A stretch of 64,000 nt of DNA from CADCVT01 sp036389485. GTDB lineage: Bacteria; Actinomycetota; Thermoleophilia; Solirubrobacterales; Solirubrobacteraceae. The position numbers and the translations under genes are program-made. Below are positions 8,563-17,362 of the stretch, piece after piece (positions within the stretch are counted from its first letter, which is position 1; each line of letters starts with the position of its first letter). The stretch covers positions 134,554-198,553 of the forward strand of contig DASVPR010000045.1 in assembly GCA_036389485.1 (NCBI GenBank), written 5' to 3'. The notes under the pieces were generated by a model, which saw only the letters and a list, made by a program, of their open reading frames with translations, was not told where the DNA came from and did no database searches.

Positions 8563-8952
8563 TCAGCCGATGACGGCGCTGTCGATGTTGGTGAAGACGT
8601 GATCGCGCATGTGGTCGCGATCGACGGCCGTGATGACCGTCTTGTTGCGGACGGAGACGACGAACGCCGTGCCGTCGACGAAGACGACCGCGTCGCGGGC
8701 GCCCTTGCCCGCCGCACGGCCGACCGCGTCGTCGAGACGCTGGAGCGTCCCGGGCTCGACGTTGATGCCGCGCCGCTGGAGGCGCTGCACCGCGTGGTTG
8801 GAGAACTGGACGCCGATCCGCCGCGCGTCGAGCAGCTGCGCGAAGCGGGCGGGATCGATGCTGGGGCCGGTCGCCGCGCCGGGCTGGCCGGCGGGCGCCG
8901 GACCGGAGATCCCGGGCGGGATCAGGGCGGCGTTGTGGACGTGCGCGCTCAC
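8563..8952 (-). CDS. TIGR02530-family flagellar operon protein
   Basis: A 129-residue protein with a variable N-terminus and a conserved block at about 45-129 (FSNHAVQRLQRRGINVEPG, KGARDAVVFVDGTAFVVSV, VDRDHMRDHVFTNIDSAVI) that I recognise as the TIGR02530 flagellar operon family found between flgD and flgE in Firmicutes. Its molecular role is not settled; position suggests hook assembly. GTG start overlaps the flgD stop by GTGA. Confidence 0.8.
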   Translation of the reverse strand: MSAHVHNAALIPPGISGPAPAGQPGAATGPSIDPARFAQLLDARRIGVQFSNHAVQRLQRRGINVEPGTLQRLDDAVGRAAGKGARDAVVFVDGTAFVVSVRNKTVITAVDRDHMRDHVFTNIDSAVIG

Positions 8953-9365
8953 GAGCTCACACCCACCACGTCGGCCAGGAGCAGCCCGGAGGTGCCGCCG
9001 ATCGTCAGGCGCGGCGCGGAGGCGGTCGTGTCGACGTGGTCGACGAGGCCCTCCTTCACCCCGCCGTCCGCGTCGCGGTAGCTCACGGTCTTGCCGAGCA
9101 GCTCGACGGCGTGCGTGCGCGCCAGCGAGATGCTCGAGGTCTCCGTGGCCTCGGTCAGGTTGGTCAGCTGCTCCAGCATCGAGAACTGCGTCATCTGCTG
9201 GGTCATGGACTCCATGTCCTGGGCGTTGGACGGGTCCTGGTTCTTGAGCTGGGCGACGAGCAGCTTGAGGAAGTCGTCCTTGCCGAGGATGCCGGCTTCG
9301 GACTTCTTCTTGTCGGCGGCGCCGACCGCGCTCGCGGCCGTGCTCGTCAGGGGATCGATCGGCAT
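8949..9365 (-). CDS. flgD: Flagellar hook-cap protein FlgD
   Basis: A 138-residue FlgD with the signature LGKDDFLKLLVAQLKNQDP and METMTQQ-type segment (DMESMTQQMTQFSMLEQLTN), then LLGKTVSYRDADGG. The family is often 140-240 residues; this is the short form lacking the Ig-like cap extension. FlgD guides hook assembly. ATG at 9363-9365 chosen because conserved FlgD sequence begins here; an in-frame extension to 9494 lies inside fliK. Confidence 0.92.
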   Translation of the reverse strand: MPIDPLTSTAASAVGAADKKKSEAGILGKDDFLKLLVAQLKNQDPSNAQDMESMTQQMTQFSMLEQLTNLTEATETSSISLARTHAVELLGKTVSYRDADGGVKEGLVDHVDTTASAPRLTIGGTSGLLLADVVGVSS

Positions 9366-9381
9366 GGAGCCTCTCCTGCGG

Positions 9382-11031
9382 TCAGGCGAGGACGTCGACG
9401 AGCGCCCCTGCGGGCACGCCCCTCGGCGCTGTCGGATCTGCCTCCATGGCGTCGGCGACGGCCTCCTGGCCGCCGTTCGGATTCGTGGTGCCACCGCTCG
9501 CGGAGCGGTCGCCGCCGGCCTGCATCTGGTGCCCGGCCGCGTGCCCGCCGCCCGCGCCCGCGAGGGCGACGTCGACGGACAGGACGTTCAGCCCGCGCTG
9601 CTCGAGCGCGCGCCTCAGCTCGGCGCTCGCCTGCTGCAGCGCCTGGACGGCCTCGGGCCGGTCCGCGTGGATGGCGGCGGTCAGGCCGTCGGCGGTGACC
9701 CGCAGGCGGACCTCGACGCCCCCCAGCTCGGCCGGGTGCAGCTGCAGCCGCGCGTGGGCGGCGCCGCGCGAGGCGGCGACCTCCGCCAGCTCGCGGAGCT
9801 GGAGCGCGGTCTCGGCGAGGCGCAGCGCGTGCGTCGCGTTCGCCGGCCGCAGGTGGGCCGCCGTGGCGTGGGTCGGCACGGGCGCGACGGGGCCCGGAGG
9901 CGCGGCGTGCTCGGACGCCGGGCCCGGCTTCTCGCCGGCGGCGAGGGCCTCGTGGACCTCGTCGGCGCGCGCGCCGTTGGCGTTCGGGGAAGGCTCGCCG
10001 CGACCCGGGGTGGGGGAGCCCGCGGGCGCGGCGGCAGCGGTGTCGTCCGCCGGAGCGGCGGTGGCCTGCGGGGTCGCCGCGGCGGCGGCGCCCTCGTCGG
10101 CCTGCGTGCCGGCGGCGGCGCCCGTCTGCGGGGCGGTCGCCGCGGCCTGCTCCGTGGGCGAAGCGGTCGTGGTCGTCTCGGCCGTGGCGGCCGTGGGCGT
10201 CGTCGGCGCCTCGGTGGCGGCCTCGGCCACGCCGGCAGCCGTCGTGGCGGCCGGGGACGTCGCCGGGCCGGGGGCGCCCGCCGGGGCCGGCGCGAGCGGA
10301 GCGGCCGGGGTCGGGGCCTCGGCGGCGCTCGCGAGCGGCGCCGCGTCCGCGACGGCCTCGGTGGCGGCGAGCGGGCCGGGGTCGACGACGGCGCCCGGCA
10401 CGAGCGGGCCCGCGGGGGTCGCCGTCGCAAGCTGGTCCGTGGCCACGACGCCGGCCGTCACGCCGGCCGCAGCGGGCCCGGGGCTCGGGGAAGCGGGAAC
10501 GGCGGGCGCGGCGCCCGCAGGCGCGGCGCCCGTGACGCCCGCCGGAGCGGCGCTCGGCGCGACGGCGGTCGCGGTGGGGGTCTCGGCGGCGGCGCTCGGC
10601 GCGGCCTCCGCGGCGGGTGCGGCCGGCTCGGCGGCGGCCTGCTGCGCGGGGTCGGCGGTGGGGGCGTCGTCGGCCGGCGTGGCGACGTCGTCGCTCGGCG
10701 CCGCGTCGCCGGCGACGGGCGGGGTCGTGGCGTCGTCCTCGGCGGGCGGGGCGGGCGCCGGGCCGTCCTCGGCGACGGGCGGCGTCGTCGGGTCGGCGTC
10801 GGCCTCGCGCTCCGCGCGGCGCACGTGGCCGGGCGTGACCGACGGGTCGCCGTGGGCGCGCACGCCCCGGTCGCGACCGTCGCCCCGGTCCTTCTTGTGG
10901 CCTTCCGCAGTGGCGGTCCGGGCCTCGTCGGTGTGGAGGGCGAGGAGGAGGTCGAACCCCTCCGGCGCCTCCTCCGCCCTGGAAGGCGGCGGGCCTCCCG
11001 GCGGTGCGGCTTCCGTGCGATTGACGTGCAT
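9382..11031 (-). CDS. fliK: Flagellar hook-length control protein FliK
   Basis: A 549-residue protein. Residues about 60-380 are extreme Ala/Pro/Thr low complexity, the ruler-like region; the C-terminal globular domain at about 405-505 carries the FliK pattern LRLAETALQLRELAEVAASR, ARLQLHPAELGGVEVRLRVT and LRRALEQRGLNVLSVDVALA. FliK measures the hook and triggers FlhB substrate switching. It follows the lytic transglycosylase gene with a 3-bp gap. Codon and base use in the low-complexity part is near-saturated GC. Confidence 0.9.
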   Translation of the reverse strand: MHVNRTEAAPPGGPPPSRAEEAPEGFDLLLALHTDEARTATAEGHKKDRGDGRDRGVRAHGDPSVTPGHVRRAEREADADPTTPPVAEDGPAPAPPAEDDATTPPVAGDAAPSDDVATPADDAPTADPAQQAAAEPAAPAAEAAPSAAAETPTATAVAPSAAPAGVTGAAPAGAAPAVPASPSPGPAAAGVTAGVVATDQLATATPAGPLVPGAVVDPGPLAATEAVADAAPLASAAEAPTPAAPLAPAPAGAPGPATSPAATTAAGVAEAATEAPTTPTAATAETTTTASPTEQAAATAPQTGAAAGTQADEGAAAAATPQATAAPADDTAAAAPAGSPTPGRGEPSPNANGARADEVHEALAAGEKPGPASEHAAPPGPVAPVPTHATAAHLRPANATHALRLAETALQLRELAEVAASRGAAHARLQLHPAELGGVEVRLRVTADGLTAAIHADRPEAVQALQQASAELRRALEQRGLNVLSVDVALAGAGGGHAAGHQMQAGGDRSASGGTTNPNGGQEAVADAMEADPTAPRGVPAGALVDVLA

Positions 11032-11034
11032 CGT

Positions 11035-11655
11035 TTAGGTGATCCCGTAGGTGGTGGGGGAGCTGGCGAGGGGGGCGGCGGGCGGCGCGCTCGTGGCGCC
11101 GAGGCCGTACTCGCGGGCGTAGCCCATGACCTTCTGGACGTACGCCTGCGTCTCGGCGTAGGGCGGGACGCCGCCGTACTTGGCGACGGCACCCGGGCCG
11201 GCGTTGTAGGCGGCGAGCGCCTTCTCGACGTCCCCGCCGAAGCGGTCGAGCTGCTGGCGCAGGTACTTCGCGCCGCCCTCGATCGCCTGCGCGGGGTCGG
11301 TCGGATCGGTCACCCCGAGGCCGGCCGCCGTGCCGGGCATGAGCTGCGTCAGGCCGCTCGCGCCCGCGGGGCTCATCGCGTTGGGGTTGAAGTTGGACTC
11401 CTGGCGGATCAGCGCCTTCAGCAGCGCCGGGTCGACCCCGTTGCGCGCCGCGGCGGCCTGGATCTCCGCGTCGAACGGCGTCGGCGCGCCGGTGCCGGCG
11501 GCGGCGGCGGCCGGTGCCTGCGCAGCGGCCAGCGCCGCGTCGAACGACCCGGCGGGCGGCGCGCCGTTCAGCGCGGCGACCATCTGCTGGATCTCGGCGA
11601 CGCGCGCGACCGCGTTGGGCGGAGCGACCCCGATCGAAGTGGTGGGGACGCTCAT
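11035..11655 (-). CDS. Lytic transglycosylase (SLT domain) in the flagellar operon
   Basis: A 206-residue protein with an SLT domain at about 75-185: AAARNGVDPALLKALIRQES (catalytic Glu in RQES), NPNAMSPAGASGLTQLMPGT, and DVEKALAAYNAGPGAVAKYG. It would cut peptidoglycan to let the rod through the wall. Start at 11653-11655 matches the first conserved region; upstream in-frame sequence is unsupported. No signal peptide is obvious, so secretion may be through the flagellar export route. The FlgJ-like gene at 27306 lacks a muramidase domain, so this is the likely partner activity. Confidence 0.85.
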   Translation of the reverse strand: MSVPTTSIGVAPPNAVARVAEIQQMVAALNGAPPAGSFDAALAAAQAPAAAAAGTGAPTPFDAEIQAAAARNGVDPALLKALIRQESNFNPNAMSPAGASGLTQLMPGTAAGLGVTDPTDPAQAIEGGAKYLRQQLDRFGGDVEKALAAYNAGPGAVAKYGGVPPYAETQAYVQKVMGYAREYGLGATSAPPAAPLASSPTTYGIT

Positions 11656-11743
11656 CGCGCGCCCCCGCAGTGACCCTGCCCGCGCCGCGGCGCGGAGGTG
11701 AGGCGGCTTCCCTGACGGGTCCGGCCGCTGGCGCTTCGCACCC

Positions 11744-12238
11744 TCATGCGGCCTCCCCTGTCGGGTTGCCGCCCGTGCGGGCGCTCGAGGAACGGCGTAC
11801 ATGGGCGCCGGTGGCGATCTCGTCCAGGAAGTTCCCTTCGCGGCGGGCCGCCTCGGCGGCGTGCTCCGCGGCGCGCCGCTCCTTGAGGCGGTCGAGCGCC
11901 TGGCGGCGGCGGCTCGCCTCGGTCAGCGCGCGGCGGCGCTCGGCGAGCGCGTGCTCGCTCTGCTGCAGCTCGCGCTCGGCGTCGCGGCGCGACTGCTCGA
12001 CGCGGTCCAGGTAGGCCTGCATCGACACCAGCTGGGGACCGGAAGCCTCGGCGGCATCGCCCTCGCGGCGCGCGGCGTGGGCCGCGTCGACCTGCTCGGA
12101 GGCAGCGGCCAGCAGCGCGGCGCCGCGCAGGCGCTCCTGCAGGCTGGCGGCGAAGGCTTCCTTCGCGCGGTCCTCGTCGTGGGCGCGGATCTCGCGCACG
12201 CGTTCGAGGCCGAACCGGAATCGGGGGCCGGTGCTCAC
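11744..12238 (-). CDS. fliJ: Flagellar export chaperone FliJ
   Basis: A 164-residue, almost entirely coiled-coil protein starting FRFGLERVREIRAHDEDRAK, the FliJ opening, with long heptad-rich stretches to residue about 140. FliJ sits in the FliI hexamer and drives export. It lies just downstream of fliI (48-bp gap), the normal order. The 88 bp between it and the transglycosylase start carry no recognised signal. Confidence 0.85.
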   Translation of the reverse strand: MSTGPRFRFGLERVREIRAHDEDRAKEAFAASLQERLRGAALLAAASEQVDAAHAARREGDAAEASGPQLVSMQAYLDRVEQSRRDAERELQQSEHALAERRRALTEASRRRQALDRLKERRAAEHAAEAARREGNFLDEIATGAHVRRSSSARTGGNPTGEAA

Positions 12239-12286
12239 GGTCGTGTCGTCGGTCGGATCGAGGGCGGGTTCAGCGGAAGTGGACGG

Positions 12287-13828
12287 CTATCTGACCCCGA
12301 GGTGCAACGGGGGGATCGCGGTGAGGCCCTGGTCGGCGCCGAAGGGCGCCGAAGCGGGCTCCTCGAGCGGCGACGGATCGACGAGCGGGCCGGCCGGGGC
12401 GGAGCCGACGAGCGCGATGAGCCGGTCGTCGGCCTCCTGCGCCGCCGTCGGCTCGTCGACCTTCTGGCGCAGGAAGGCGCCGATCTCGTGCTCGAGGTCG
12501 ATCGCGCGGTCGGCGACCGGGTCGCTGCCACGCTCGTACGCGCCGATCGAGATCAGGTCGCGCTTGTCGCGGAAGGCGGCCATCAGCCGGCGCAGCTCGC
12601 CCGCCGCGACCTGCACGTCGGCCGTGAGGATCTCCGTCGACAAGCGGGACACGGACTGCAGGGCGTCGATCGCCGGGTAGTGGCCGGCGTGCGCGAGCTC
12701 GCGGGTCAGGACCACGTGCCCGTCGAGGATCGCGCGGACCGCGTCGGCGACCGGCTCGTTCATGTCGTCGCCGTCGACGAGCACCGTGTAGAGGCCGGTG
12801 ATCGAGCCGTTCGCGCTCGTGCCGGAGCGCTCGAGCAGGCGTGGCAGCAGCGCGAAGACGCTCGGGGTGTAGCCGCGCGTCGCCGGCGGCTCGCCGACGG
12901 CCAGGCCGACCTCGCGCTGCGCCATCGCGAAGCGCGTGACCGAGTCCATCATCAGCAGCACGTCGTCGCCGCGGTCGCGGAAGTGCTCGGCGATCGCGGT
13001 CGCGGTCAGCGCGGCCTTGATCCGCACGAGCGCCGGCTGGTCGGACGTGGCGACGACCACGACGCTGCGCGAGATCGCGTCGCCGAGGTCGCGCTCGATG
13101 AACTCGAGCACCTCGCGGCCGCGCTCGCCGACCAGGCAGATCACGTTGACGTCGGTCGCGGCGCTGCGCGCGATCATCCCGAGCAGCGACGACTTGCCGA
13201 CGCCCGATCCGGCGAAGATGCCGAGCCGCTGGCCGCGCCCGCACGGGACGAGCGTGTCGAGCGCGCGCACGCCGAGCGGCATCCGCTCGCGGATGCGCGG
13301 GCGCGAGAGCGCGTCCGGCGGCGGCCCCTCCGCGGGGCGCGCGGCCAGCGAGCCGAGGCCGGGACCGTCGTCGATCGGCCGCCCGAGCCCGTCGAGCACC
13401 CGGCCGAGCAGCGCGTCGCCCACCGGGATGCGGACCGGCCGCCCCGTCGGCGTCACGACGTTCCCCGGGCCGATGCCCGTCATCTCGCCCAGCGGCATGA
13501 GCAGCGTGCGGCCGGCGCGGAACCCGACGACCTCCGCCGGCACGGCCTCCCGGCCGCGCCCCGCGGCGACGTCGCACACCTCGCCCACCTCCGCCTCGAG
13601 CCCCGTCGCCTCGACGACGAGGCCGATGAGATCGCAGACCCGCCCGCGGCGGCGATGAAGGTCGGCGCGAGCGACGACGTCCGCGGCGCAGTCGAGGCGC
13701 GACGCGACGGCGGCTCCGCCCGTAGGCGACCCCTCCGCGGCGGCCGCACCCGAAGGCGATCCCTCCGCGGCGGCCGCACCCGAAGGCGATCCCTCCGGCG
13801 CGGCCTCGAGCTGCGCGTCAGCGAGCAA
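12287..13828 (-). CDS. fliI: Flagellar export ATPase FliI
   Basis: A 513-residue ATPase with F1-beta-type motifs: Walker A FAGSGVGKSSLLGMIARSA, VICLVGERGREVLEFIE, Walker B VLLMMDSVTRFAMAQREVGL, GEPPATRGYTPSVFALLPRL and VLVDGDDMNEPVADAVRAIL. It energises flagellar export. There is no ATG or GTG before the conserved N-terminal domain; I chose TTG at 13826-13828, inside the end of fliH, which has GGAG seven bases upstream. The N-terminus contains a three-fold 10-residue repeat and the C-terminus a roughly 45-residue extension, making it longer than the usual 435-445. Confidence 0.9.
   Translation of the reverse strand: MLADAQLEAAPEGSPSGAAAAEGSPSGAAAAEGSPTGGAAVASRLDCAADVVARADLHRRRGRVCDLIGLVVEATGLEAEVGEVCDVAAGRGREAVPAEVVGFRAGRTLLMPLGEMTGIGPGNVVTPTGRPVRIPVGDALLGRVLDGLGRPIDDGPGLGSLAARPAEGPPPDALSRPRIRERMPLGVRALDTLVPCGRGQRLGIFAGSGVGKSSLLGMIARSAATDVNVICLVGERGREVLEFIERDLGDAISRSVVVVATSDQPALVRIKAALTATAIAEHFRDRGDDVLLMMDSVTRFAMAQREVGLAVGEPPATRGYTPSVFALLPRLLERSGTSANGSITGLYTVLVDGDDMNEPVADAVRAILDGHVVLTRELAHAGHYPAIDALQSVSRLSTEILTADVQVAAGELRRLMAAFRDKRDLISIGAYERGSDPVADRAIDLEHEIGAFLRQKVDEPTAAQEADDRLIALVGSAPAGPLVDPSPLEEPASAPFGADQGLTAIPPLHLGVR
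13711..13800 (-). repeat. fliI: Three tandem 30-bp units inside the 5' end of fliI
   Basis: Units 13711-13740, 13741-13770 and 13771-13800 encode EGSPTGGAAV, EGSPSGAAAA and EGSPSGAAAA. Two of the units are identical except at one end. The repeat keeps the reading frame and lies between the fliH stop and the first conserved FliI residues. Confidence 0.9.
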
Positions 13829-14429
13829 GCTCTTGCTCCACCACTTCGCGCGCGCGGCCGAGCTTGGTCTCGAGCGTCGCGTCGACCTCGCCTTCCGCGG
13901 TGCGGACGATCGCGCCCCCGCGGGAGACGCGGCGGTCCGCCTCGATCCCGCAGTGCTCGATCCCGCCGAGCTCGGCGACGAGGGCGTCGGCCTGCTCGCG
14001 GACGACGTCGAGGTCGTCGGGGTGGACGAGGACGAGGACGCGGTCGCGCTCGACGAGCCGGCGCAGCGCGCCGCGCACGGCCTCGACGACCCGCTCGGGC
14101 TCGACGGCGAGCGCGCCCTGCAGCACCTGCTCGGCGATGCGCAGCGCCAGCTCGACGGCCGCGCGCTCGGAGCGCTCGGCGACGCCGGCGCGCAGCGCGG
14201 CCAGCTCGGAAGCGGCGGCGCGCAGCGCCTCGGCCGCGGGCTCGACGACGCTGCGCGCGTCCGCGGCGCCGGCCGTGTAGCCCTCGTTGAACCCTTCGGC
14301 GCGGATGGCGTCGAGGTCGACCTGCGGCGGAGCAAGGGGAGCGGGGCCGGCCGCCGCGGCCGCCTCGGCGGAGGCGGGCTCGAGCGGGGCGAACTCGAAG
14401 GGCGCGACGCTCGGGGAGGGCGTGGGCAT
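13818..14429 (-). CDS. fliH: Flagellar export stator protein FliH
   Basis: A 203-residue protein: Pro/Ala-rich N-terminus, then DAIRAEGFNEGYTAGAADAR (Gly-spaced helix typical of FliH), a coiled coil, and a C-terminal V-ATPase E-subunit-like part (LALRIAEQVLQGALAVEPER, VLVLVHPDDLDVVREQADAL, VSRGGAIVRTAEGEVDATLE). FliH regulates FliI. ATG at 14427-14429 overlaps the fliG stop (TGATG). Confidence 0.9.
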   Translation of the reverse strand: MPTPSPSVAPFEFAPLEPASAEAAAAAGPAPLAPPQVDLDAIRAEGFNEGYTAGAADARSVVEPAAEALRAAASELAALRAGVAERSERAAVELALRIAEQVLQGALAVEPERVVEAVRGALRRLVERDRVLVLVHPDDLDVVREQADALVAELGGIEHCGIEADRRVSRGGAIVRTAEGEVDATLETKLGRAREVVEQELAR

Positions 14430-15505
14430 CAGACCAGCTCCTCCTCTTCCTCCTCCGAGGAGCCGCCGAGCGTGATCGTGCCGTTGTCCTCGAGCCGGCG
14501 CACGATGGCGACGATCCGCCCCTGCGCCTCCTCGACGACGTGCTTGCGCTGCGGCGCCTGCGCCTCGATGTCCTCGCGCAAGAGCTCGGCCGCGCGCGAC
14601 GACATGTTCGACGTGATCTTCTCCATGAGCCAATCCGGGACGCCGCGCAGCGCGAGCGCGAGGTCCTTCTGGTCGACCTCGCGCAGCACCAGCTGCAGCT
14701 CGCGGTCGGCGAGGCGGTGGAGATCCTCGAAGGTGAACAGCCGCGCGCGGACCTCTTCGGCGAGGTCCTCGTGCTCGGCGCCGATCGTCTGCAGGACGTT
14801 GCGCTCGGTCGACCGGCCGGCGTGGTTGAGCAGCTCGGCGAGCGTCTCGACGCCGCCCACCGACGAGTACTCGTGCTCGAGGACGTTCGAGAGCTTGTCG
14901 CGCAGCCCCTGCGCCACGTCGCGCACGACGCTCGGCGAGGTCTCGCCCATCAGCGCGATGCGCAGCGCGACGTCGGGCTGGAGGTCGACCGGCAGCTCGG
15001 CGAGCACCTTCGCGCCCTGGCCGGCGTGGAGGTTGGCGAGGACGAGAGCGATCGTCTGCGGCGTCTCGTCGACGAGGAACGCGGCGATCTGCTCCGCCGG
15101 CGTGCGGCGGACGAAGTCGAACGGCCGCCCCTCGGCGGCGTCCTTGACGACCTGCAGCACCTCGCCCGCGCGCTCGGGCCCGAAGACCTGCTCGAGGACG
15201 GACTTCGCGTACTCGACGCCGCCCTTGCCCATTGCGTCGGACGCGATGACCCGCTGGGCCAGCTCGTCGAGCACGAGCTGCCCGACCTCGGCCGGGACCT
15301 CGTCGAGGCCGCTCATCTCGAACGAGAGCGCCTCGATCTCGCGATCGGAGAGGTGCTTGAGCACCTCGGCCGCCTTCTGGGCGCCCAGAGCGATCAGCAG
15401 CACCGCCGCCTTCTGCCGGCCCTTCAGCCCGCCGTCGGCGCCGAGCGGCGCCGGGAGCGTCTCGGCGTCGGCCGAGCGCAGCTCGAGCGCGAGCTCCTCG
15501 CTCAC
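14429..15505 (-). CDS. fliG: Flagellar motor switch protein FliG
   Basis: A 358-residue FliG with N-terminal LKGRQKAAVLLIALGAQKAA, middle-domain EHEYSSVGG-type EHPQ equivalent region, and the C-terminal torque helix FEDLHRLADRELQLVLREVD followed by LALALRGVPDWLMEKITSNM and SSRAAELLREDIEAQAPQR. It couples the stator to rotor rotation. The acidic tail (EEEEEELV) is unusual but short. GTG start overlaps the fliF stop. Confidence 0.96.
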   Translation of the reverse strand: MSEELALELRSADAETLPAPLGADGGLKGRQKAAVLLIALGAQKAAEVLKHLSDREIEALSFEMSGLDEVPAEVGQLVLDELAQRVIASDAMGKGGVEYAKSVLEQVFGPERAGEVLQVVKDAAEGRPFDFVRRTPAEQIAAFLVDETPQTIALVLANLHAGQGAKVLAELPVDLQPDVALRIALMGETSPSVVRDVAQGLRDKLSNVLEHEYSSVGGVETLAELLNHAGRSTERNVLQTIGAEHEDLAEEVRARLFTFEDLHRLADRELQLVLREVDQKDLALALRGVPDWLMEKITSNMSSRAAELLREDIEAQAPQRKHVVEEAQGRIVAIVRRLEDNGTITLGGSSEEEEEELV

Positions 15506-17037
15506 CGATGGTCCTCCGCCATCCAGCTGCGGACCTGGTGGGCAACCTTCTCAGGCTCCTTGCGCAGCGCGTCCTCGACGGTCTGCCGCGCGCCGACGCC
15601 CGCGAGCTCCGGCACCGCGCCGTTCCCGCCGCCGCCGTTCTGGGCGGCCTCGAGCGCGCTCAGCGACTGCGGCGCCTCGATCTGGCGCAGCCACAGCGGC
15701 TCGCTCATCAGCGCCTCGTCCTCGCGCCGGCGCAGGTGGCGCCCGACGAAGAACAGGAAGATCAGCGACGCGAACCCGAGCGCGCCGTACTTCGCCATGT
15801 CGACCGCGCCGGCCGGCACGGGGCCGCCGCTCTCGCCCTTCGGCTTCGGCACCGCAGCGAAGGGCAGCACGCTCGCGGTGATGCGGTCGCCGCGCTCGGC
15901 CTCCTGCAGGCCCGCCGCGCCGGCGACGAGGTTCATGATCTCGGTCTTCTGCGAGTCGAGCGACTTGTCGAGCACGAGCGCGACGTCGAGGCGTTTGACC
16001 TGCCCGGGCGCGCGGACGCTGTCGATGATCGTCTTGCCGACGGCCGTCGTCTTCTTGGTCGAGCGCTTCTCGTAGTTCGAGGTCCCGCCCGCGGCGCCGG
16101 TCGCGGCCTGGTAGGTCGGGATGTTCGCGCGCGTGCCGGCCCCGCCGGTCCCCGCGCCGCTGCCGCCCTCGAGCTGCTCGGTCTCCTCGATCTCCTCGAT
16201 CGGGGTGCCGCGGCGGTCGTACTTGAGCTGCTTCTGCTTGACCTGGTCGACGTCGAGGTCGGCGGTGACCTTGACCTGCGCCTTGCCGTCGCCGACGGTG
16301 CGCATCAGCAGCGCGTTGATCGACGACTCGACCTGGTTGGCGTACCGGCTCTCGGCCGCGGTCTTCGAGGCGATCGCCATGCCGTCGGCGCCGGTGGCGC
16401 CGCTGGTCGGCCACACCATCTTGCCGCTGCCGTCGGTGATCGTGACGTTCTCGGCCTTCAGCCCCTCGACCGACGACGCGACGAGGTTCGCGATGCCCTT
16501 GACCGAGGCGGACTCGAGGTCCTCCCCGGCGCCGCTGAGCAGCACCGCGGCCGTGGCCGGCTTGGCCTCGTCGGCGAAGAGGTCGTCCTCCGGCAGCGTC
16601 AGGCGAACCTGCGCGCCGCTGACCCCGTCGATCTGGCCGATCGTGTTGGCGAGCTCGCCCTCGAGCGCGCGCTGGTAGGTCGCGCGCTGCTGGAAGTCCG
16701 AGGCGCCGAGCTTGGTGTCCTTGAGCAGCTCGTAGCCGGGCTGCTTGCTCGCGCCGCCGAGGCCTCCCTGGGCCAGCGCGACCTGCGCCTGCCCGGTCTT
16801 CGACTTCTCGACCTTGAGCGCGGTGCCGTTGTTGGCCAGCTCGTAGCCGATGCCGGCCTGGTCGAGCGCGGCGGTGATCTTGCCGGTGTCGGCCGGGTCG
16901 AGCCCGGTGCGGAGCGTCGTGTAGCTCGGCGCCGTGGCGACGCGGAACAGCATGAACGCGGCGAAGAGGATCCCCACGGCCGAGGCGGCGAGGATCGCCT
17001 TCGAGCGGGTGGGCATCTGGGCGAGGACGGGGGGCAT
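15502..17037 (-). CDS. fliF: Flagellar MS-ring protein FliF
   Basis: A 511-residue protein with an N-terminal membrane helix (about 13-33), a YscJ-like domain (YTTLRTGLDPADTGKITAAL, GYELLKDTKLGASDFQQRAT, ARVRLTLPEDDLF-type GAQVRLTLPEDDLFADE), a Gly-rich periplasmic loop (about 285-320), and a C-terminal membrane helix at about 414-433 followed by a FliG-binding tail. First cytoplasmic-membrane ring of the basal body. Six bp downstream of fliE. Confidence 0.95.
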   Translation of the reverse strand: MPPVLAQMPTRSKAILAASAVGILFAAFMLFRVATAPSYTTLRTGLDPADTGKITAALDQAGIGYELANNGTALKVEKSKTGQAQVALAQGGLGGASKQPGYELLKDTKLGASDFQQRATYQRALEGELANTIGQIDGVSGAQVRLTLPEDDLFADEAKPATAAVLLSGAGEDLESASVKGIANLVASSVEGLKAENVTITDGSGKMVWPTSGATGADGMAIASKTAAESRYANQVESSINALLMRTVGDGKAQVKVTADLDVDQVKQKQLKYDRRGTPIEEIEETEQLEGGSGAGTGGAGTRANIPTYQAATGAAGGTSNYEKRSTKKTTAVGKTIIDSVRAPGQVKRLDVALVLDKSLDSQKTEIMNLVAGAAGLQEAERGDRITASVLPFAAVPKPKGESGGPVPAGAVDMAKYGALGFASLIFLFFVGRHLRRREDEALMSEPLWLRQIEAPQSLSALEAAQNGGGGNGAVPELAGVGARQTVEDALRKEPEKVAHQVRSWMAEDHR

Positions 17038-17043
17038 GGAGGG

Positions 17044-17358
17044 TTAGACCTGCGTCCTGAAGATCTCGTTGATGGCCTCGACGCCCTTGGTGCGGAGCTG
17101 GGACGCGAGCTGCATGGAGAGGCGGGCCCGCTCGACCGCCATGACGGTGGCGGCCGGGTCGGTCGCGGTACCGGTCGCCAGCGCCTGGGAGGCGTCGGCG
17201 GCTTCGGCCTGGAGGGAGGAGAGCTTGGACAGCTGCTCTCCGAGCGCGGAGGAGAAGCCGTCGGGGGAGCCCGGGGGCGCCACGCTCTCGTCGAGCGGCC
17301 CGATGGACCACTCGGTCGGCAGCGCTCCGGCGAGGGAGGAGGGATCGATCGCCGGCAT
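17044..17358 (-). CDS. fliE: Flagellar rod-MS-ring junction protein FliE
   Basis: A 104-residue protein ending in the FliE signature VMAVERARLSMQLASQLRTK followed by VEAINEIFRTQV. The N-terminal half is variable. It forms the junction between FliF and the rod and is the first exported substrate. Located between flgC and fliF, the invariant order. Confidence 0.92.
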   Translation of the reverse strand: MPAIDPSSLAGALPTEWSIGPLDESVAPPGSPDGFSSALGEQLSKLSSLQAEAADASQALATGTATDPAATVMAVERARLSMQLASQLRTKGVEAINEIFRTQV

Positions 17359-17362
17359 GTCG

